Positions 52,317-61,626 of a DNA stretch of 64,000 nucleotides are shown in pieces. Position 1 is the first letter of the stretch; each line of letters opens with the position of its first letter. Location: positions 24,444-88,443 of the forward strand of contig CAYGFI010000004.1 in the NCBI GenBank assembly GCA_964349045.1. The letters are read 5' to 3'. The DNA comes from JACJXF01 sp964349045 (GTDB taxonomy: Bacteria; Bacteroidota; Bacteroidia; Bacteroidales; GCA-2748055). The translations under genes and the position numbers were made by a program. The notes under the pieces are model-generated. The model had not been told where the DNA came from. It ran no database searches and worked only from the letters and a program-made list of their open reading frames with translations.

Positions 52317-53141
52317 ATGAGCGTGAATCAGAAATATATAAATGAAAGGGTGGATCAGATTTCCGAAAGGTCATTTGAAATCAGGGATAAAGCTATCTTA
52401 ATTCATATTTTCAGCCTGATAGATCTTACCAGTTTAAACAGTAGTGATTCAATTTCAAAGATTACTACCCTTGTAGAAAAGGTAAACGGCCTTCATGAGA
52501 AGTTTCCTGATTTACAAAATGTTGCAGCCATATGTGTTTATCCGAATTTTGTACCCATCATTAAAAAAACATTGCGGGTTAAAAAAGTTAAGATCGCATC
52601 TGTTGCTGCATCATTTCCTTCATCGCAAACTTTTTTAGAAATTAAGTTAGCTGAAGTTAAGAAGGTAGTTGAAGAAGGTGCGGATGAGGTTGATATAGTT
52701 ATATCACTGGGAGAATTTATGGATGGAAATTACGATTTGGTAAAAGAGGAATTAAGAACGATAAAAGAAATTGCCGGGAAATCACTCCTGAAAGTAATTC
52801 TTGAAACAGGTGGTATTGAAGATCTCTCTTTAATAAAAACCGCATCGTTTCTGGCGATGGAGGCAGGCGCTGATTTCATTAAGACATCAACCGGTAAACT
52901 GGAAAAAGGAGCAAGTCCCGGAGCTGTTTGGGTAATGTGTGAAGCAATCAAAGAATATTCGCAAAAAAGCGGAAGAGCGGTTGGTATCAAACCTGCCGGA
53001 GGAATATCCGATATAAACACTGCAATAATTTATTATTTGATTGTAAATGAAATCCTCGGAAATGACTGGTTAAAACCTGAACGATTCCGTTTCGGGGCCA
53101 GCAAGTTAGCTAATTTACTACTTGGTGATAAGTATTTTTAA
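52317..53141 (+). CDS. deoC: Deoxyribose-phosphate aldolase
   Basis: 274 residues. DeoC splits 2-deoxyribose 5-phosphate to glyceraldehyde 3-phosphate and acetaldehyde. Motifs: NVAAICVYPNFVPI, VKIASVAASFPSSQTFLEIKLAE in pieces, GADEVDIVISLGEFMDG, the Schiff-base Lys in ADFIKTSTGK, and VGIKPAGGISD. All catalytic positions are visible. It is the third gene of the run started by dtd; the DUF4271 gene follows 37 bp later. Confidence 0.95.
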   Translation: MSVNQKYINERVDQISERSFEIRDKAILIHIFSLIDLTSLNSSDSISKITTLVEKVNGLHEKFPDLQNVAAICVYPNFVPIIKKTLRVKKVKIASVAASFPSSQTFLEIKLAEVKKVVEEGADEVDIVISLGEFMDGNYDLVKEELRTIKEIAGKSLLKVILETGGIEDLSLIKTASFLAMEAGADFIKTSTGKLEKGASPGAVWVMCEAIKEYSQKSGRAVGIKPAGGISDINTAIIYYLIVNEILGNDWLKPERFRFGASKLANLLLGDKYF

Positions 53142-53178
53142 TAATGCCCTGGTTACCAAACAACTCGTTAAATGATAG

Positions 53179-54036
53179 GTGACGGAAAAAGTTATGGTGA
53201 GCTCGGATTATACTAATGAGGCGGAATTTTGGTATATGCAAGACCAGATAAGAGACTCTGTTTTTAATAATGAAAGCATTGCTTATGATTCCGTAAGTTT
53301 GCATCGGTCAGTATTTATTGAGACAAGACCTTCCGCTGTTCCTGATTTCCATGAGAATTTATATTCTCAAGACCTAAGCAAGGAGAATATTCCGGATTGG
53401 TATCTTATTGTTATTATTCTTGTTTTATCATCGATAGCTACAGCAAAAGTTATTTATGGAAAATTTCTGGATTCCATCTGGAATTCAGCTTACAGTTATC
53501 AGATTGCATCCAAAGCATACAAAGAGAGAGGAATAGTTCAACAGAGGTTTGGCCTGGGATTAGATTTTCTGTACCTGGTAAACGCATCATTATTTTTGTA
53601 TTTGTTAAATCGTCATTTTGCCCCGGGAATATTTAAAGTAGAAGGCTTCCAATTTGTTTTTCAGGCTTTTATAATTTTAGGCTTATTGATCCTTCTCAGA
53701 ATAACAATGATGCGTTTAACCGCATACATCTTTGACCGATCCGAGCTATTCCAGGGTTTTTTATTTCACTATTTTATTTACAGCAAGGTACTTGGGATTG
53801 TTTTAATTCCCTTTCTAATATCTATCCCGTACACCACGGGCAATCTACAGGAAATCATTATATATACTGGTATTTCGATGGTTTTTGCAATCCAGCTAAT
53901 TCGACTGTTAAGAGTCTCCGTTTACATAATTAAAAATGTTATTTTGATTTTAAATTTGATTTTATACCTTTGCATACTTGAAATACTACCCTTTATGATA
54001 GTAATTAAGGTAATTCTTTCTTTGACACAGGTTTAA
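53179..54036 (+). CDS. DUF4271 membrane protein
   Basis: 285 residues from a GTG at 53179; an ATG at 53194 is a second choice. A soluble N-terminal part of about 75 residues precedes seven or so hydrophobic segments (WYLIVIILVLSSIATAKVIY, FIILGLLILLRITMM, LGIVLIPFLISIPYTTG, VILILNLILYLCILEILPFMIVI). The family is found next to hemD and rnpA in Bacteroidota, as here. Function unknown. Confidence 0.85.
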   Translation: MTEKVMVSSDYTNEAEFWYMQDQIRDSVFNNESIAYDSVSLHRSVFIETRPSAVPDFHENLYSQDLSKENIPDWYLIVIILVLSSIATAKVIYGKFLDSIWNSAYSYQIASKAYKERGIVQQRFGLGLDFLYLVNASLFLYLLNRHFAPGIFKVEGFQFVFQAFIILGLLILLRITMMRLTAYIFDRSELFQGFLFHYFIYSKVLGIVLIPFLISIPYTTGNLQEIIIYTGISMVFAIQLIRLLRVSVYIIKNVILILNLILYLCILEILPFMIVIKVILSLTQV

Positions 54037-54063
54037 AATAACCCATTTAAGAAAAAGACCTTT

Positions 54064-54825
54064 ATGACAAAAATCAAAAGAATTTTGGTATCCCAACCAA
54101 AGCCGGAGTCTGAAAAACACCCCTATTCCGAACTTGCCGAAAAAAACAATTTAAAAATCGATTTCAGACCTTTCATTCAGGTGGAGGGCATTTCAGTTAA
54201 AGATTTCCGAAAAACCCGAATCGATATTCTGGCACACGGAGCGGTGATCTTCACCAGTAAAACAGCAATTGATCATTTCTTCCATTTAGCAGAGGAGCTA
54301 CGGATCACAATTCCGGATGAAATGAAGTATTTCTGTAGCTCTGAGTCGATTGCCTTCTATTTACAGAAGTATATTGTTTACAGAAAAAGAAAGATTTTCT
54401 ATAGTTCTACCGGAAATCTTTTAGACATCACAGATATTTTTCTGAAACATAAAGATGAAAATTATCTTGTTCCTATGTCGAACGCCCATAAGGACGAGAT
54501 TCCGGTTTTATTAGACAAGATCAGGATCAAATACACACTTGCCGTTTTATACAATACAGTGTGCAGTGATCTTTCCGATCTATCGGAGATCAATTATGAT
54601 GTACTTGTATTTTTTAGTCCGACAGGTATTAAGTCTCTGATGCAGAATTTCCCGGGTTTCAAACAGAACGATATCAAAATTGCCACATTCGGAACCACAA
54701 CAGCGAAAGCTGCCACTGAGGCCGGATTAAGGCTCGATATCAGCGCCCCCCAGCCGAATGCACCATCTATGACAATGGCACTTGAGCAATACATAAAGGA
54801 ATATAATAAAAATAATAAAAAATAG
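54064..54825 (+). CDS. hemD: Uroporphyrinogen-III synthase
   Basis: 253 residues. HemD closes hydroxymethylbilane with inversion of ring D in haem and sirohaem synthesis. It is a poorly conserved family, but the start KRILVSQPKPESEKHPYSEL, the middle AVIFTSKTAIDHFF and the C-terminal FFSPTGIKSLMQNFP, IATFGTTTAKAATEAGL match it well. It lies between DUF4271 and rnpA, the normal place in Bacteroidota, though the other haem genes are elsewhere. Confidence 0.9.
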   Translation: MTKIKRILVSQPKPESEKHPYSELAEKNNLKIDFRPFIQVEGISVKDFRKTRIDILAHGAVIFTSKTAIDHFFHLAEELRITIPDEMKYFCSSESIAFYLQKYIVYRKRKIFYSSTGNLLDITDIFLKHKDENYLVPMSNAHKDEIPVLLDKIRIKYTLAVLYNTVCSDLSDLSEINYDVLVFFSPTGIKSLMQNFPGFKQNDIKIATFGTTTAKAATEAGLRLDISAPQPNAPSMTMALEQYIKEYNKNNKK

Positions 54826-54852
54826 GTAACGGATTTGTCTCTCCCCAACCCG

Positions 54853-54871
54853 CCCCTTTAGGGGATTTTTA
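54853..54871 (+). terminator. Hairpin plus T run between hemD and rnpA
   Basis: CCCC-TTTA-GGGG (54853-54864) is followed by ATTTTTAT and sits right after the hemD stop and just before the rnpA start codon (54873). The stem is short. The text around it resembles the CCCC/GGGG intergenic elements common in Bacteroidota. It could end the hemD transcript or shape the rnpA leader. Confidence 0.4.
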
Positions 54872-54872
54872 T

Positions 54873-55262
54873 ATGAACCTCAACACATTAGGGCGATCCG
54901 AGCGACTCAAGAGTGAAAAATCCATTTCCGGATTATTTGAGACAGGCAAAAGCCTGTCGGTTCATCCTGTTCGCCTGATATACCAGATCACTACTCCAAC
55001 AGACAATTCTCCAATAAAGATAGGATTTGCTGTGCCCAAGAAAAATTTTAAAAGGGCCGTTGACAGGAATTTGATAAAACGAAGGATGCGCGAAGCTTTC
55101 CGGCAAAATAAGCAACTTCTTATAAATATAGAAACCCAATCTTTTCAAGGTCTTGATATTATACTGGTTTACCAGGGTCTGAAAGTTGAAGATTTTAATA
55201 TCATATCCAATTGCATTAAAGAACTGTTAAAAAAGCTTTCGATAAAAAGCCGGAAATCTTAA
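54873..55262 (+). CDS. rnpA: Ribonuclease P protein component
   Basis: 129 residues. RnpA helps the RNase P RNA to mature the 5' ends of tRNAs. It begins LNTLGRSERLKSEKSISGLFETG and has the RNR motif in KRAVDRNLIKRRMREAFR. In many Bacteroidota, yidD follows rnpA; here the next 327 bp contain no yidD-like frame. Confidence 0.95.
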   Translation: MNLNTLGRSERLKSEKSISGLFETGKSLSVHPVRLIYQITTPTDNSPIKIGFAVPKKNFKRAVDRNLIKRRMREAFRQNKQLLINIETQSFQGLDIILVYQGLKVEDFNIISNCIKELLKKLSIKSRKS

Positions 55263-55589
55263 TAATATTGATGGTTCTGAAACCTAATCCTTTGGATTGT
55301 ATTGTGTATCCTTATTATCAGCATTTAACTGACAGACACAATTTATGTAATCAGAGGCATTTTGATAATTGCGCTATGTAATTTTCTTAATGCGAATCTT
55401 CCAGAACAAAATTCCTGTATGCTCATAAGTGAAAATCCATGAAATTCTGTATTTATTTAAATGTGAAAAAGAAGGATTGACAGAAGGATTTTTATATAGG
55501 TTCTGTGTTTTATGTTAAATAAATATAAAAATCAAAGACACAGCTAGATTTTGGTATATCTTTGGAAATTGCATTAAAATGAACAGGAT
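55263..55589. other. Non-coding gap between rnpA and the S41 protease
   Basis: 327 bp of AT-rich sequence. I see no coding frame, in particular no YidD-type sequence (no GxRCRFxPTCS). The only site of note is the TATCTTTG promoter element at 55557-55564. Confidence 0.6.
55557..55564 (+). promoter_or_regulatory. Putative -7 promoter element TATCTTTG for the S41 protease
   Basis: Exact TAnnTTTG match 26 bp before the ATG at 55590. Confidence 0.5.
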
Positions 55590-57269
55590 ATGAAGAAGAA
55601 AATGAGCAAATTCAGGGTAATTGCAGCATTGCTGTTGATAGGAATTATGACGCTTGGGTTTACAGCCAGAAACAGTGATTTTGAGCTTGTAAAGAGTCTG
55701 GATATATTTTATACCCTTTTCAGGGAGCTTAATCTTTATTATGTGGATGATACACAACCAGAGAAACTGATTGAAACAGGAATAAACTCTATGCTGAGTT
55801 CACTGGATCCTTATACAACTTATATTCCCGAGTCGGAAATGGATGATTTCAATTTTATGACAACCGGGGAATACGGGGGAATTGGTTCACTTATAAGGGC
55901 AGGAGAAAGTTATGCGATTATTGCAGAACCCTATGAAGGCTCGCCCGCAGCAAAAGCGGGATTAATGGCAGGGGATGAAATTATTTCAGTGGATGGATTC
56001 ATAACCAAAGGAAAACCTTTGGCCGAAGTTAGTGAAAAGTTAAAAGGAGTGCCCGGAACAGATTTTACCATTATTATTAAGCGCCAGGGTGAGAATGAGA
56101 ACCGTAAGATAAAAATCGTAAGAGAACAGATTCGCATCAGTAACGTATCTTATTATGGCCTTTTAAATGATAAAACCGGATATATCCGTCTTTCGAGTTT
56201 CACCTTAGACGCTGGAAATGAAGTTAAAGAAGCCTTTCTTGATTTAAAGAAAAACCATGGCATTGAGAAGCTTATCCTTGATTTGAGGGGTAATCCCGGA
56301 GGTTTACTGATCGAAGCCGTCAGAGTCTGCAATATTTTTCTTGATAGAGGTCAGTTGATAGTTAGCACCAAAGGTAAGGTTACTCAATGGGACCAGGAAT
56401 ATTTTACCACCTCTGATGCAATTGACACAAAAATTCCACTTGTTGTTCTTGTAAACCGTGGATCCGCATCAGCATCTGAGATTGTTGCCGGAGCGCTTCA
56501 GGATGTGGATCGTGCAGTAGTTCTGGGACAAAGAACCTATGGAAAAGGGTTGGTTCAGACCACCCGGAAACTTAAATACAATACACAGCTTAAAGTCACC
56601 ACAGCGAAATATTATATTCCAAGCGGAAGGTGCATACAAGCGCTGGATTATGCTCACAGGAATGAAGATGGAAGTGTTGGATATGTTCCCGATTCGCTTA
56701 TTTCAAAATATAAAACCAAAGGCGGGCGTGTAGTTTTTGACGGGGGAGGGATCAATCCCGATATTGTTGATTCTATGAAAAATTTCAACCAGCTGAGCAT
56801 GTATTTGTTTGCCCGTAACCTGATTTTTGATTTTGCTACAGATTATATGGTCCGGAATAAAGAAAAACCATCAATGAAATCATTCAGAATAAGTGACCAG
56901 GAATATTTAAAGTTCAAAGAGTTTGTTAAGAGCAAAGGCTTTGAATATGAGACACAAAGTGAAAATGAGTTGAAAAAGCTTATTGCCACGGCAAAAGAAG
57001 AAAAATATTACGATTTTGCTGCAGAGGAGTTCAGTGTATTGGAAAAGAAACTTGCACACGATGATGACAGGGATCTGGATAACTTCAGAACAGAGATTGA
57101 AGAGCTTATCAATGAAGAAGTTATAAGTCGGTATTACTTTCAGAAAGGCCGAATTGGCTTATCTGTTGAAACAGATACACAGATTTTAAAAGCAACAGAA
57201 ATATTGGAAGAACCTGGAAAGATGGATAAAATTCTGGCTATGGGGAAATTCGAAAGTGTACCAATTTGA
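55590..57269 (+). CDS. S41 family C-terminal processing protease (CtpA/Prc-like)
   Basis: 559 residues. A signal peptide or anchor (FRVIAALLLIGIMTLGFTA) directs it to the periplasm. The PDZ domain (about 85-165) includes EYGGIGSLI and AGDEIISVDG; the protease core has GYIRLSSF, LDLRGNPGGLL, the nucleophile Ser in NRGSASASEIVAGAL, and the Lys in GQRTYGKGLVQT. A C-terminal helical domain of about 150 residues follows. It trims or degrades envelope proteins. It is the last plus-strand gene before polA converges 85 bp away. Confidence 0.92.
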   Translation: MKKKMSKFRVIAALLLIGIMTLGFTARNSDFELVKSLDIFYTLFRELNLYYVDDTQPEKLIETGINSMLSSLDPYTTYIPESEMDDFNFMTTGEYGGIGSLIRAGESYAIIAEPYEGSPAAKAGLMAGDEIISVDGFITKGKPLAEVSEKLKGVPGTDFTIIIKRQGENENRKIKIVREQIRISNVSYYGLLNDKTGYIRLSSFTLDAGNEVKEAFLDLKKNHGIEKLILDLRGNPGGLLIEAVRVCNIFLDRGQLIVSTKGKVTQWDQEYFTTSDAIDTKIPLVVLVNRGSASASEIVAGALQDVDRAVVLGQRTYGKGLVQTTRKLKYNTQLKVTTAKYYIPSGRCIQALDYAHRNEDGSVGYVPDSLISKYKTKGGRVVFDGGGINPDIVDSMKNFNQLSMYLFARNLIFDFATDYMVRNKEKPSMKSFRISDQEYLKFKEFVKSKGFEYETQSENELKKLIATAKEEKYYDFAAEEFSVLEKKLAHDDDRDLDNFRTEIEELINEEVISRYYFQKGRIGLSVETDTQILKATEILEEPGKMDKILAMGKFESVPI

Positions 57270-57353
57270 AAATAAATGAATTTGAAAATTTGTGTATTTG
57301 ATAATTTGAAAATTAAGCTGGATTGCCATTATTAAACTAAAAGTATTCTTTAA

Positions 57354-60125
57354 TTAATGTGCTTCGAACCAGTTAGACCCACTCCCCATTTCAACTATGA
57401 GGGGAACTGAAAGCCGGATTGCATTTTCCATTTCGTAACAAACCATTTCTCTGAGTGCGGGTTCTTCTGATTTTTTCATATCGAAAACAAGTTCATCATG
57501 AACCTGCAGGATCATTTTCGAGGCCATTTTAGACTCTTTCATCTTCTGATGTATGCGAATCATTGCTATTTTGATAATATCCGCTGCTGAGCCCTGTATG
57601 GGTGCATTAATCGCATTTCTTTCAGCCATACCCCTAATATTTGCATTCCGGGAGTTTATATCCGGTAAGTATCTTTTTCTTCCAAGCATCGTGGTAACAT
57701 AACCCGCTTCACGGGCAAGCCTGATGCTCTCATCCATATAAGCTCTTACACCCGGGAACGTCATGAAGTAGTTGTCAATGAGGTCTTTAGCATCTGTTCT
57801 GTTAATATTTAGCCGTTGAGAAAGTCCAAAAGCTGAGATTCCATAGATAATTCCGAAGTTTGCTGTTTTAGCGCGTGAACGCATTTCACGTGAAACATCT
57901 CCTGGTTCAATCTTATATATTTTTGCGGCAGTGGCTGTATGAATGTCTTCCCCCTGCATGAAAGCGCTAATCATATTTTCATCTTTGCTGAGATGAGCCA
58001 TCAGGCGAAGTTCGATTTGTGAATAATCGGCTGAAAGAAACATATTCTCCTCATTTTCAGGCACAAATGACCTTCTGATTTCCCTGCCTCTTTCTTCACG
58101 AATAGGGATATTCTGAAGATTAGGATTATTGGAACTTAACCGGCCTGTAGCTGCGATAGTCTGATTGAAAGAAGTATGAATCTTACCTGTATGATTATCA
58201 ACAAGTTTTGGAAGAGCGTCAACATAAGTTGAGAGTAACTTTTTCAATCCCCTGTATGTTAAGACTTCATCAATGATTTCGTGTTTACCGGCAAGTTTCA
58301 CAAGTATTTCCTCACCCGTTGAATATTGCTGAGTTTTTGTCATTTTAGCGTCACTGTCAATTTTCAGGCGGTCGAAAAGGATTTCGCCAAGCTGCCTGGG
58401 AGACTGAATATTAAATTCAACTCCTGCCAGCTTATAAATTTTTTCTTCACAAAGCAGAATATCTTTTACCAGATCGGTTCTAAATGCAAGAAGTGAGGAT
58501 TTATCCATTTTGATACCGTTATGCTCCATATCTGACAGGACATAAATCAATGGCATTTCAATTTCCGAAGCAAGATCCCCTAATCTCTCGTTAATAAGTT
58601 TAACATTGAATATTTCATGAAGCTGAAAAGCAAGATCAGCATCTTCAGCTGCATAGTCTTTAATTTTTTCGAGAGGAACATCCTTCATATTTCCCTGGTT
58701 TTTACCTTTTTCGCCAATCAACTCCTCAATTTTAACCGGAGAATAATTAAGGTAATTTTCTGAGAGTACATTCAGATTATGACGTTGTTCAGGTTGCAGC
58801 AGGTAATGAGCAATCATAGTATCGAACAAAGGGCCACTTACTTCAACGCCATACTTTTTAAGCATCCGAATGTCGAATTTCAGGTTTTGTCCTATTTTAA
58901 GAATTCTTTTGTTATGAAGTGCAGAACTGAAATATTCAAGAGTTTTCAAAACTTTCTCAAAATCCTGGGACAGAGGAACATAATATGCATGATCTGCCTT
59001 AACTGAAAAAGATATTCCAACAAGATTGGCCGTAAAAATTTCAAGATCAGTGGTTTCCGTGTCAAAAGAAAATGCAGTGCAATTATTAAGTTTTTCGGCC
59101 AGTTCGATCAAGGTCTTTTCTTCGTTCACCAGGAAATATGTTTTTTTAATAGTATTGATATTATCAAGATTGGATAAAACAGGAACCTGAACAGCAAATC
59201 CGCTAAACAGATCACCTTGCTGACCGGATGGAGGAGTTGGAGAATTATCAGACTTTATAAGTCTGTTTAGTAATGCTTTAAACTCCAGTTCCTGAAATAT
59301 TTCTTTAAGCTTATCAAAGTCGCTTTTTTGTCTTGCATAAAGCTCTGCATTAAAGGTTACAGGAACGTCGAGACGAATGGTGACCAGTTTACGGGCGAGT
59401 AGTGCCTGTTCTTTAAAATTCTCGAGGTTTTCACGGAGTTTCCCTTTAAATTTACCGATGTTATTGTATATATTTTCAATACTTCCAAATTCTGAAATTA
59501 TTTTAGTAGCCGTCTTCTCTCCCACTCCAGGAACGCCGGGAACATTATCAGAAGCGTCGCCCCACAACGCAAGAATATCGATAAACTGTAAAGGATCCGA
59601 AATTCCGAATTTCTGACAAATCTCAGCCTGGCCAAGTATTTCTGAATCATTACCGGATTTTCTGGGTTTGAACACAAGAATATTTTCGGAGACCAGTTGA
59701 GCATAATCTTTATCAGGGGTCATCATAAAAACTTTAAAGCCTTCTTTTTCAGCTTGTTTAGCAAGTGTTCCAATGACATCATCGGCTTCAAAACCTTCTG
59801 ATTCTACAACAGGGATATTGTAGGCTTCGATAATTTTCTTAATTGCAGGAATAGCATTTCTGATATCTTCGGGAGTTTCATCCCGGTTTGCTTTATATGC
59901 AGGAAAAATTTCATTCCGGAAGGTTGGACCTGAGGGGTCGAATACAACAGCAATATGAGTAGGGTTCTGATTTCTCAGTACCTCATCCAGAGTAACTGTA
60001 AAACCGAATGCAGTAGAAGTATTTTGCCCTGTTGAGTTTTTCATGGGATTTGAAATAAAGGCATAATACGATCTAAAAATCAACGCGTACGCATCGAGTA
60101 GAAAAAGTTTTTTTTCGGAATCCAT
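57354..60125 (-). CDS. polA: DNA polymerase I
   Basis: 923 residues, full length. The 5'-3' exonuclease starts at LFLLDAYALIFRSYYAFI and has PDKDYAQLV and GDASDNVPGVPGVGEKTA. The 3'-5' exonuclease appears intact (AFSFDTETTDLE). The polymerase domain has motif A DYSQIELRLMAHLS, motif B SRAKTANFGIIYGISAFGL and motif C QVHDELVF. It fills repair gaps and removes RNA primers. Just upstream of its start lies an 8-bp repeat tract that runs into the sequence gap. Confidence 0.95.
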   Translation of the reverse strand: MDSEKKLFLLDAYALIFRSYYAFISNPMKNSTGQNTSTAFGFTVTLDEVLRNQNPTHIAVVFDPSGPTFRNEIFPAYKANRDETPEDIRNAIPAIKKIIEAYNIPVVESEGFEADDVIGTLAKQAEKEGFKVFMMTPDKDYAQLVSENILVFKPRKSGNDSEILGQAEICQKFGISDPLQFIDILALWGDASDNVPGVPGVGEKTATKIISEFGSIENIYNNIGKFKGKLRENLENFKEQALLARKLVTIRLDVPVTFNAELYARQKSDFDKLKEIFQELEFKALLNRLIKSDNSPTPPSGQQGDLFSGFAVQVPVLSNLDNINTIKKTYFLVNEEKTLIELAEKLNNCTAFSFDTETTDLEIFTANLVGISFSVKADHAYYVPLSQDFEKVLKTLEYFSSALHNKRILKIGQNLKFDIRMLKKYGVEVSGPLFDTMIAHYLLQPEQRHNLNVLSENYLNYSPVKIEELIGEKGKNQGNMKDVPLEKIKDYAAEDADLAFQLHEIFNVKLINERLGDLASEIEMPLIYVLSDMEHNGIKMDKSSLLAFRTDLVKDILLCEEKIYKLAGVEFNIQSPRQLGEILFDRLKIDSDAKMTKTQQYSTGEEILVKLAGKHEIIDEVLTYRGLKKLLSTYVDALPKLVDNHTGKIHTSFNQTIAATGRLSSNNPNLQNIPIREERGREIRRSFVPENEENMFLSADYSQIELRLMAHLSKDENMISAFMQGEDIHTATAAKIYKIEPGDVSREMRSRAKTANFGIIYGISAFGLSQRLNINRTDAKDLIDNYFMTFPGVRAYMDESIRLAREAGYVTTMLGRKRYLPDINSRNANIRGMAERNAINAPIQGSAADIIKIAMIRIHQKMKESKMASKMILQVHDELVFDMKKSEEPALREMVCYEMENAIRLSVPLIVEMGSGSNWFEAH

Positions 60126-60202
60126 CAGTTTTGTTTAGAAAGAATGTGTTTTGGTAAAGGTAAATCAAATCGTTTGAAAAAAAACAATTCGACAATTAAA
60201 CA

Positions 60203-60279
60203 ATGTGATGATGTGACGATGTGACGATGTGACGATGTGACGATGTGACGATGTGATGATGTGACGATGTGATGATGTG
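60203..60279. repeat. 8-bp tandem repeat ATGTGAYG, at least nine copies, cut by an assembly gap
   Basis: From 60203 the sequence is built of nine full 8-bp units, ATGTGATG or ATGTGACG, and a partial tenth that runs into the Ns at 60280. An 8-bp unit is not a multiple of three, so the frames across it are not coding; the His/Val/Thr/Ser-rich translations are artefacts. It lies between polA and queD, both on the minus strand. Confidence 0.9.
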
Positions 60280-60379
60280 NNNNNNNNNNNNNNNNNNNNN
60301 NNNNNNNNNNNNNNNNNNNNNNNNNNNNNNNNNNNNNNNNNNNNNNNNNNNNNNNNNNNNNNNNNNNNNNNNNNNNNNN
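60280..60379. other. Assembly gap (100 N)
   Basis: Exactly 100 Ns, the usual placeholder for a scaffold gap of unknown length. It begins inside the 8-bp repeat tract and resumes with ATGTGGCAATCG, so the repeat probably broke the assembly. The queD stop codon lies just 18 bp after it. Confidence 0.95.
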
Positions 60380-60397
60380 ATGTGGCAATCGAAAAAA

Positions 60398-60844
60398 TTA
60401 GTTATCAGATGCAAACCACTCAGCATAGGAAGTTGCTGTTTCACAGAGTTTTACGGAGTGGAGACTTAGATTTTCCGGTATCAGGGGTTTAATTTTCCGG
60501 ACGATATCGATAAGTATATTTTCGCAGGTAGGTTGATAGTTTACGATTTTGAGTTTATCGAACATCTGGGATATACTTGAAAGATTGTGGGTTTGAGCGT
60601 TCTCAGAGATAAGCAGTGCATGATCGAACTGATCGAGAATAGGTGTTTTGATCCACTTTTTTATTTCAGAAAAGTCAGCAACCATACCATATTGAGAATC
60701 TTCAGTATTGTTATTTGGTGTTCCTATCAATGTAAGGAATAGTTTATAAGAATGGCCATGAATACTTTTACAGGAACCGTTATAGTTCCAGAGAGCGTGG
60801 GCCATTTCGAAGTGAAATTCCTTCGTTAATCTGATTTTTTCCAT
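60398..60844 (-). CDS. queD: 6-carboxy-tetrahydropterin synthase / 6-pyruvoyl-tetrahydropterin synthase family
   Basis: 148 residues. QueD makes 6-carboxy-tetrahydropterin for queuosine (7-deazaguanine) synthesis. Metal-binding His residues are in FHFEMAHAL and SIHGHSYKLFLTL, the catalytic Cys just before (GSCKSIHGH), and the C-terminal ETATSYAEWF matches the family. The gene is complete; its 3' end lies close to the assembly gap. Other queuosine genes are not in this window. It follows an ArsR-type gene by 77 bp on the same strand. Confidence 0.9.
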   Translation of the reverse strand: MEKIRLTKEFHFEMAHALWNYNGSCKSIHGHSYKLFLTLIGTPNNNTEDSQYGMVADFSEIKKWIKTPILDQFDHALLISENAQTHNLSSISQMFDKLKIVNYQPTCENILIDIVRKIKPLIPENLSLHSVKLCETATSYAEWFASDN

Positions 60845-60921
60845 TTTTTAAGTGCGTATGCGAGTAGGATAAAACACCAATAAAGGGTGTAAGGTTTTAA
60901 GATCAAGAGGTTATTTTGACT

Positions 60922-61221
60922 TCAGGAAGATGCACATTTACTGACACATTCAACGATATTGGTCAGGTTATCGTGTTTGAGATAATAATATGTATTTTTC
61001 CCTTCACGTTGTGAAGCAAGGACTCCTTTGTCTTTTAGAATTCCCAGGTGATGCGACGTAGTGGATTGTTCGATATTCAGTAACTCATGTATTTCAGTAA
61101 CTGTAAGTTTTTTACCATTTTCCAGATGATTCAGAATAGCAATTCTTAAGGGATGCGCTATAGCTTTGAGCATACTTGATGCTTTTTCGAGCTGATCGGG
61201 TGTAAGGTTTGAAATATTCAT
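60922..61221 (-). CDS. ArsR-family winged-helix regulator
   Basis: 99 residues from ATG 61221 (an ATG two codons upstream at 61227 is equally possible). Typical ArsR helix-turn-helix: AIAHPLRIAILNHLENGKK, LTVTEIHELLNIEQSTTSHHLGILKDKGVL, with wing EGKNTYYYL. The C-terminus has IVECVSKCAS with two Cys four apart; a CVCxxC arsenic site at the helix is absent, so if it senses a metal or redox signal it uses these terminal Cys. No metal transporter is adjacent. An inverted repeat is just upstream. Confidence 0.88.
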   Translation of the reverse strand: MNISNLTPDQLEKASSMLKAIAHPLRIAILNHLENGKKLTVTEIHELLNIEQSTTSHHLGILKDKGVLASQREGKNTYYYLKHDNLTNIVECVSKCASS

Positions 61222-61234
61222 TTCCAATATAATT

Positions 61235-61253
61235 ATTATTCAATTTTAATAAT
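61235..61253. promoter_or_regulatory. AT-rich inverted repeat before the ArsR gene
   Basis: ATTATT (61235-61240) and AATAAT (61248-61253) form an inverted repeat with a 7-bp centre, 13 bp upstream of the ArsR gene. ArsR operators are often such AT-rich dyads. The low sequence complexity means that chance is possible. Confidence 0.3.
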
Positions 61254-61601
61254 CCGCATCCAATCCGGATATTACGTGTTTTGCAAAGCCCATATCTATT
61301 TAAATTACACTAATTTAAGGGCAATTCATATTATAATAACAGGTATCCAAAATGTGTAGCAGATACAAGCTATTAACAAATGCAAATATATATATATATT
61401 TAATTAAATTAATGACATTTGTCAATATTCAGGTAAATAGTAAAGACAATTGAAAACCTTCCTGCTCTAAAACGTCAAAGATTAAAAAGGGAAAGGATAA
61501 AAATCATGAGCATTCCATCTGGAGCAGTTAATAATTTCATATCCTGCCTGACAAAGTATTATAATTGCAAGGCTGAAAATAGTTTTTTATAACAGGAGTA
61601 G
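61254..61601. other. AT-rich non-coding gap between arsR-type and prenyl synthase genes
   Basis: The gap between the divergent genes is about 400 bp. It holds an AT dinucleotide run around 61386-61402 and no convincing gene; a 28-codon frame at 61506-61592 with a purine-rich stretch before it is not supported by anything else. Confidence 0.5.
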
Positions 61602-61609
61602 TATCTTTG
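61602..61609 (+). promoter_or_regulatory. Putative -7 promoter element TATCTTTG for the second prenyl synthase
   Basis: Exact TAnnTTTG match 17 bp before the ATG at 61627, giving a very short leader. Confidence 0.5.
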
Positions 61610-61626
61610 TTTCAAATAGAAACTGG

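Noticed and set aside
60125..60469. His/Val/Thr-rich open frames over the 8-bp repeat and Ns
   Set aside because: They are translations of a non-triplet repeat and of unknown bases.
61506..61592. 28-codon open frame with a purine-rich leader
   Set aside because: Too short, no recognisable feature, and the promoter for the next gene lies just downstream.
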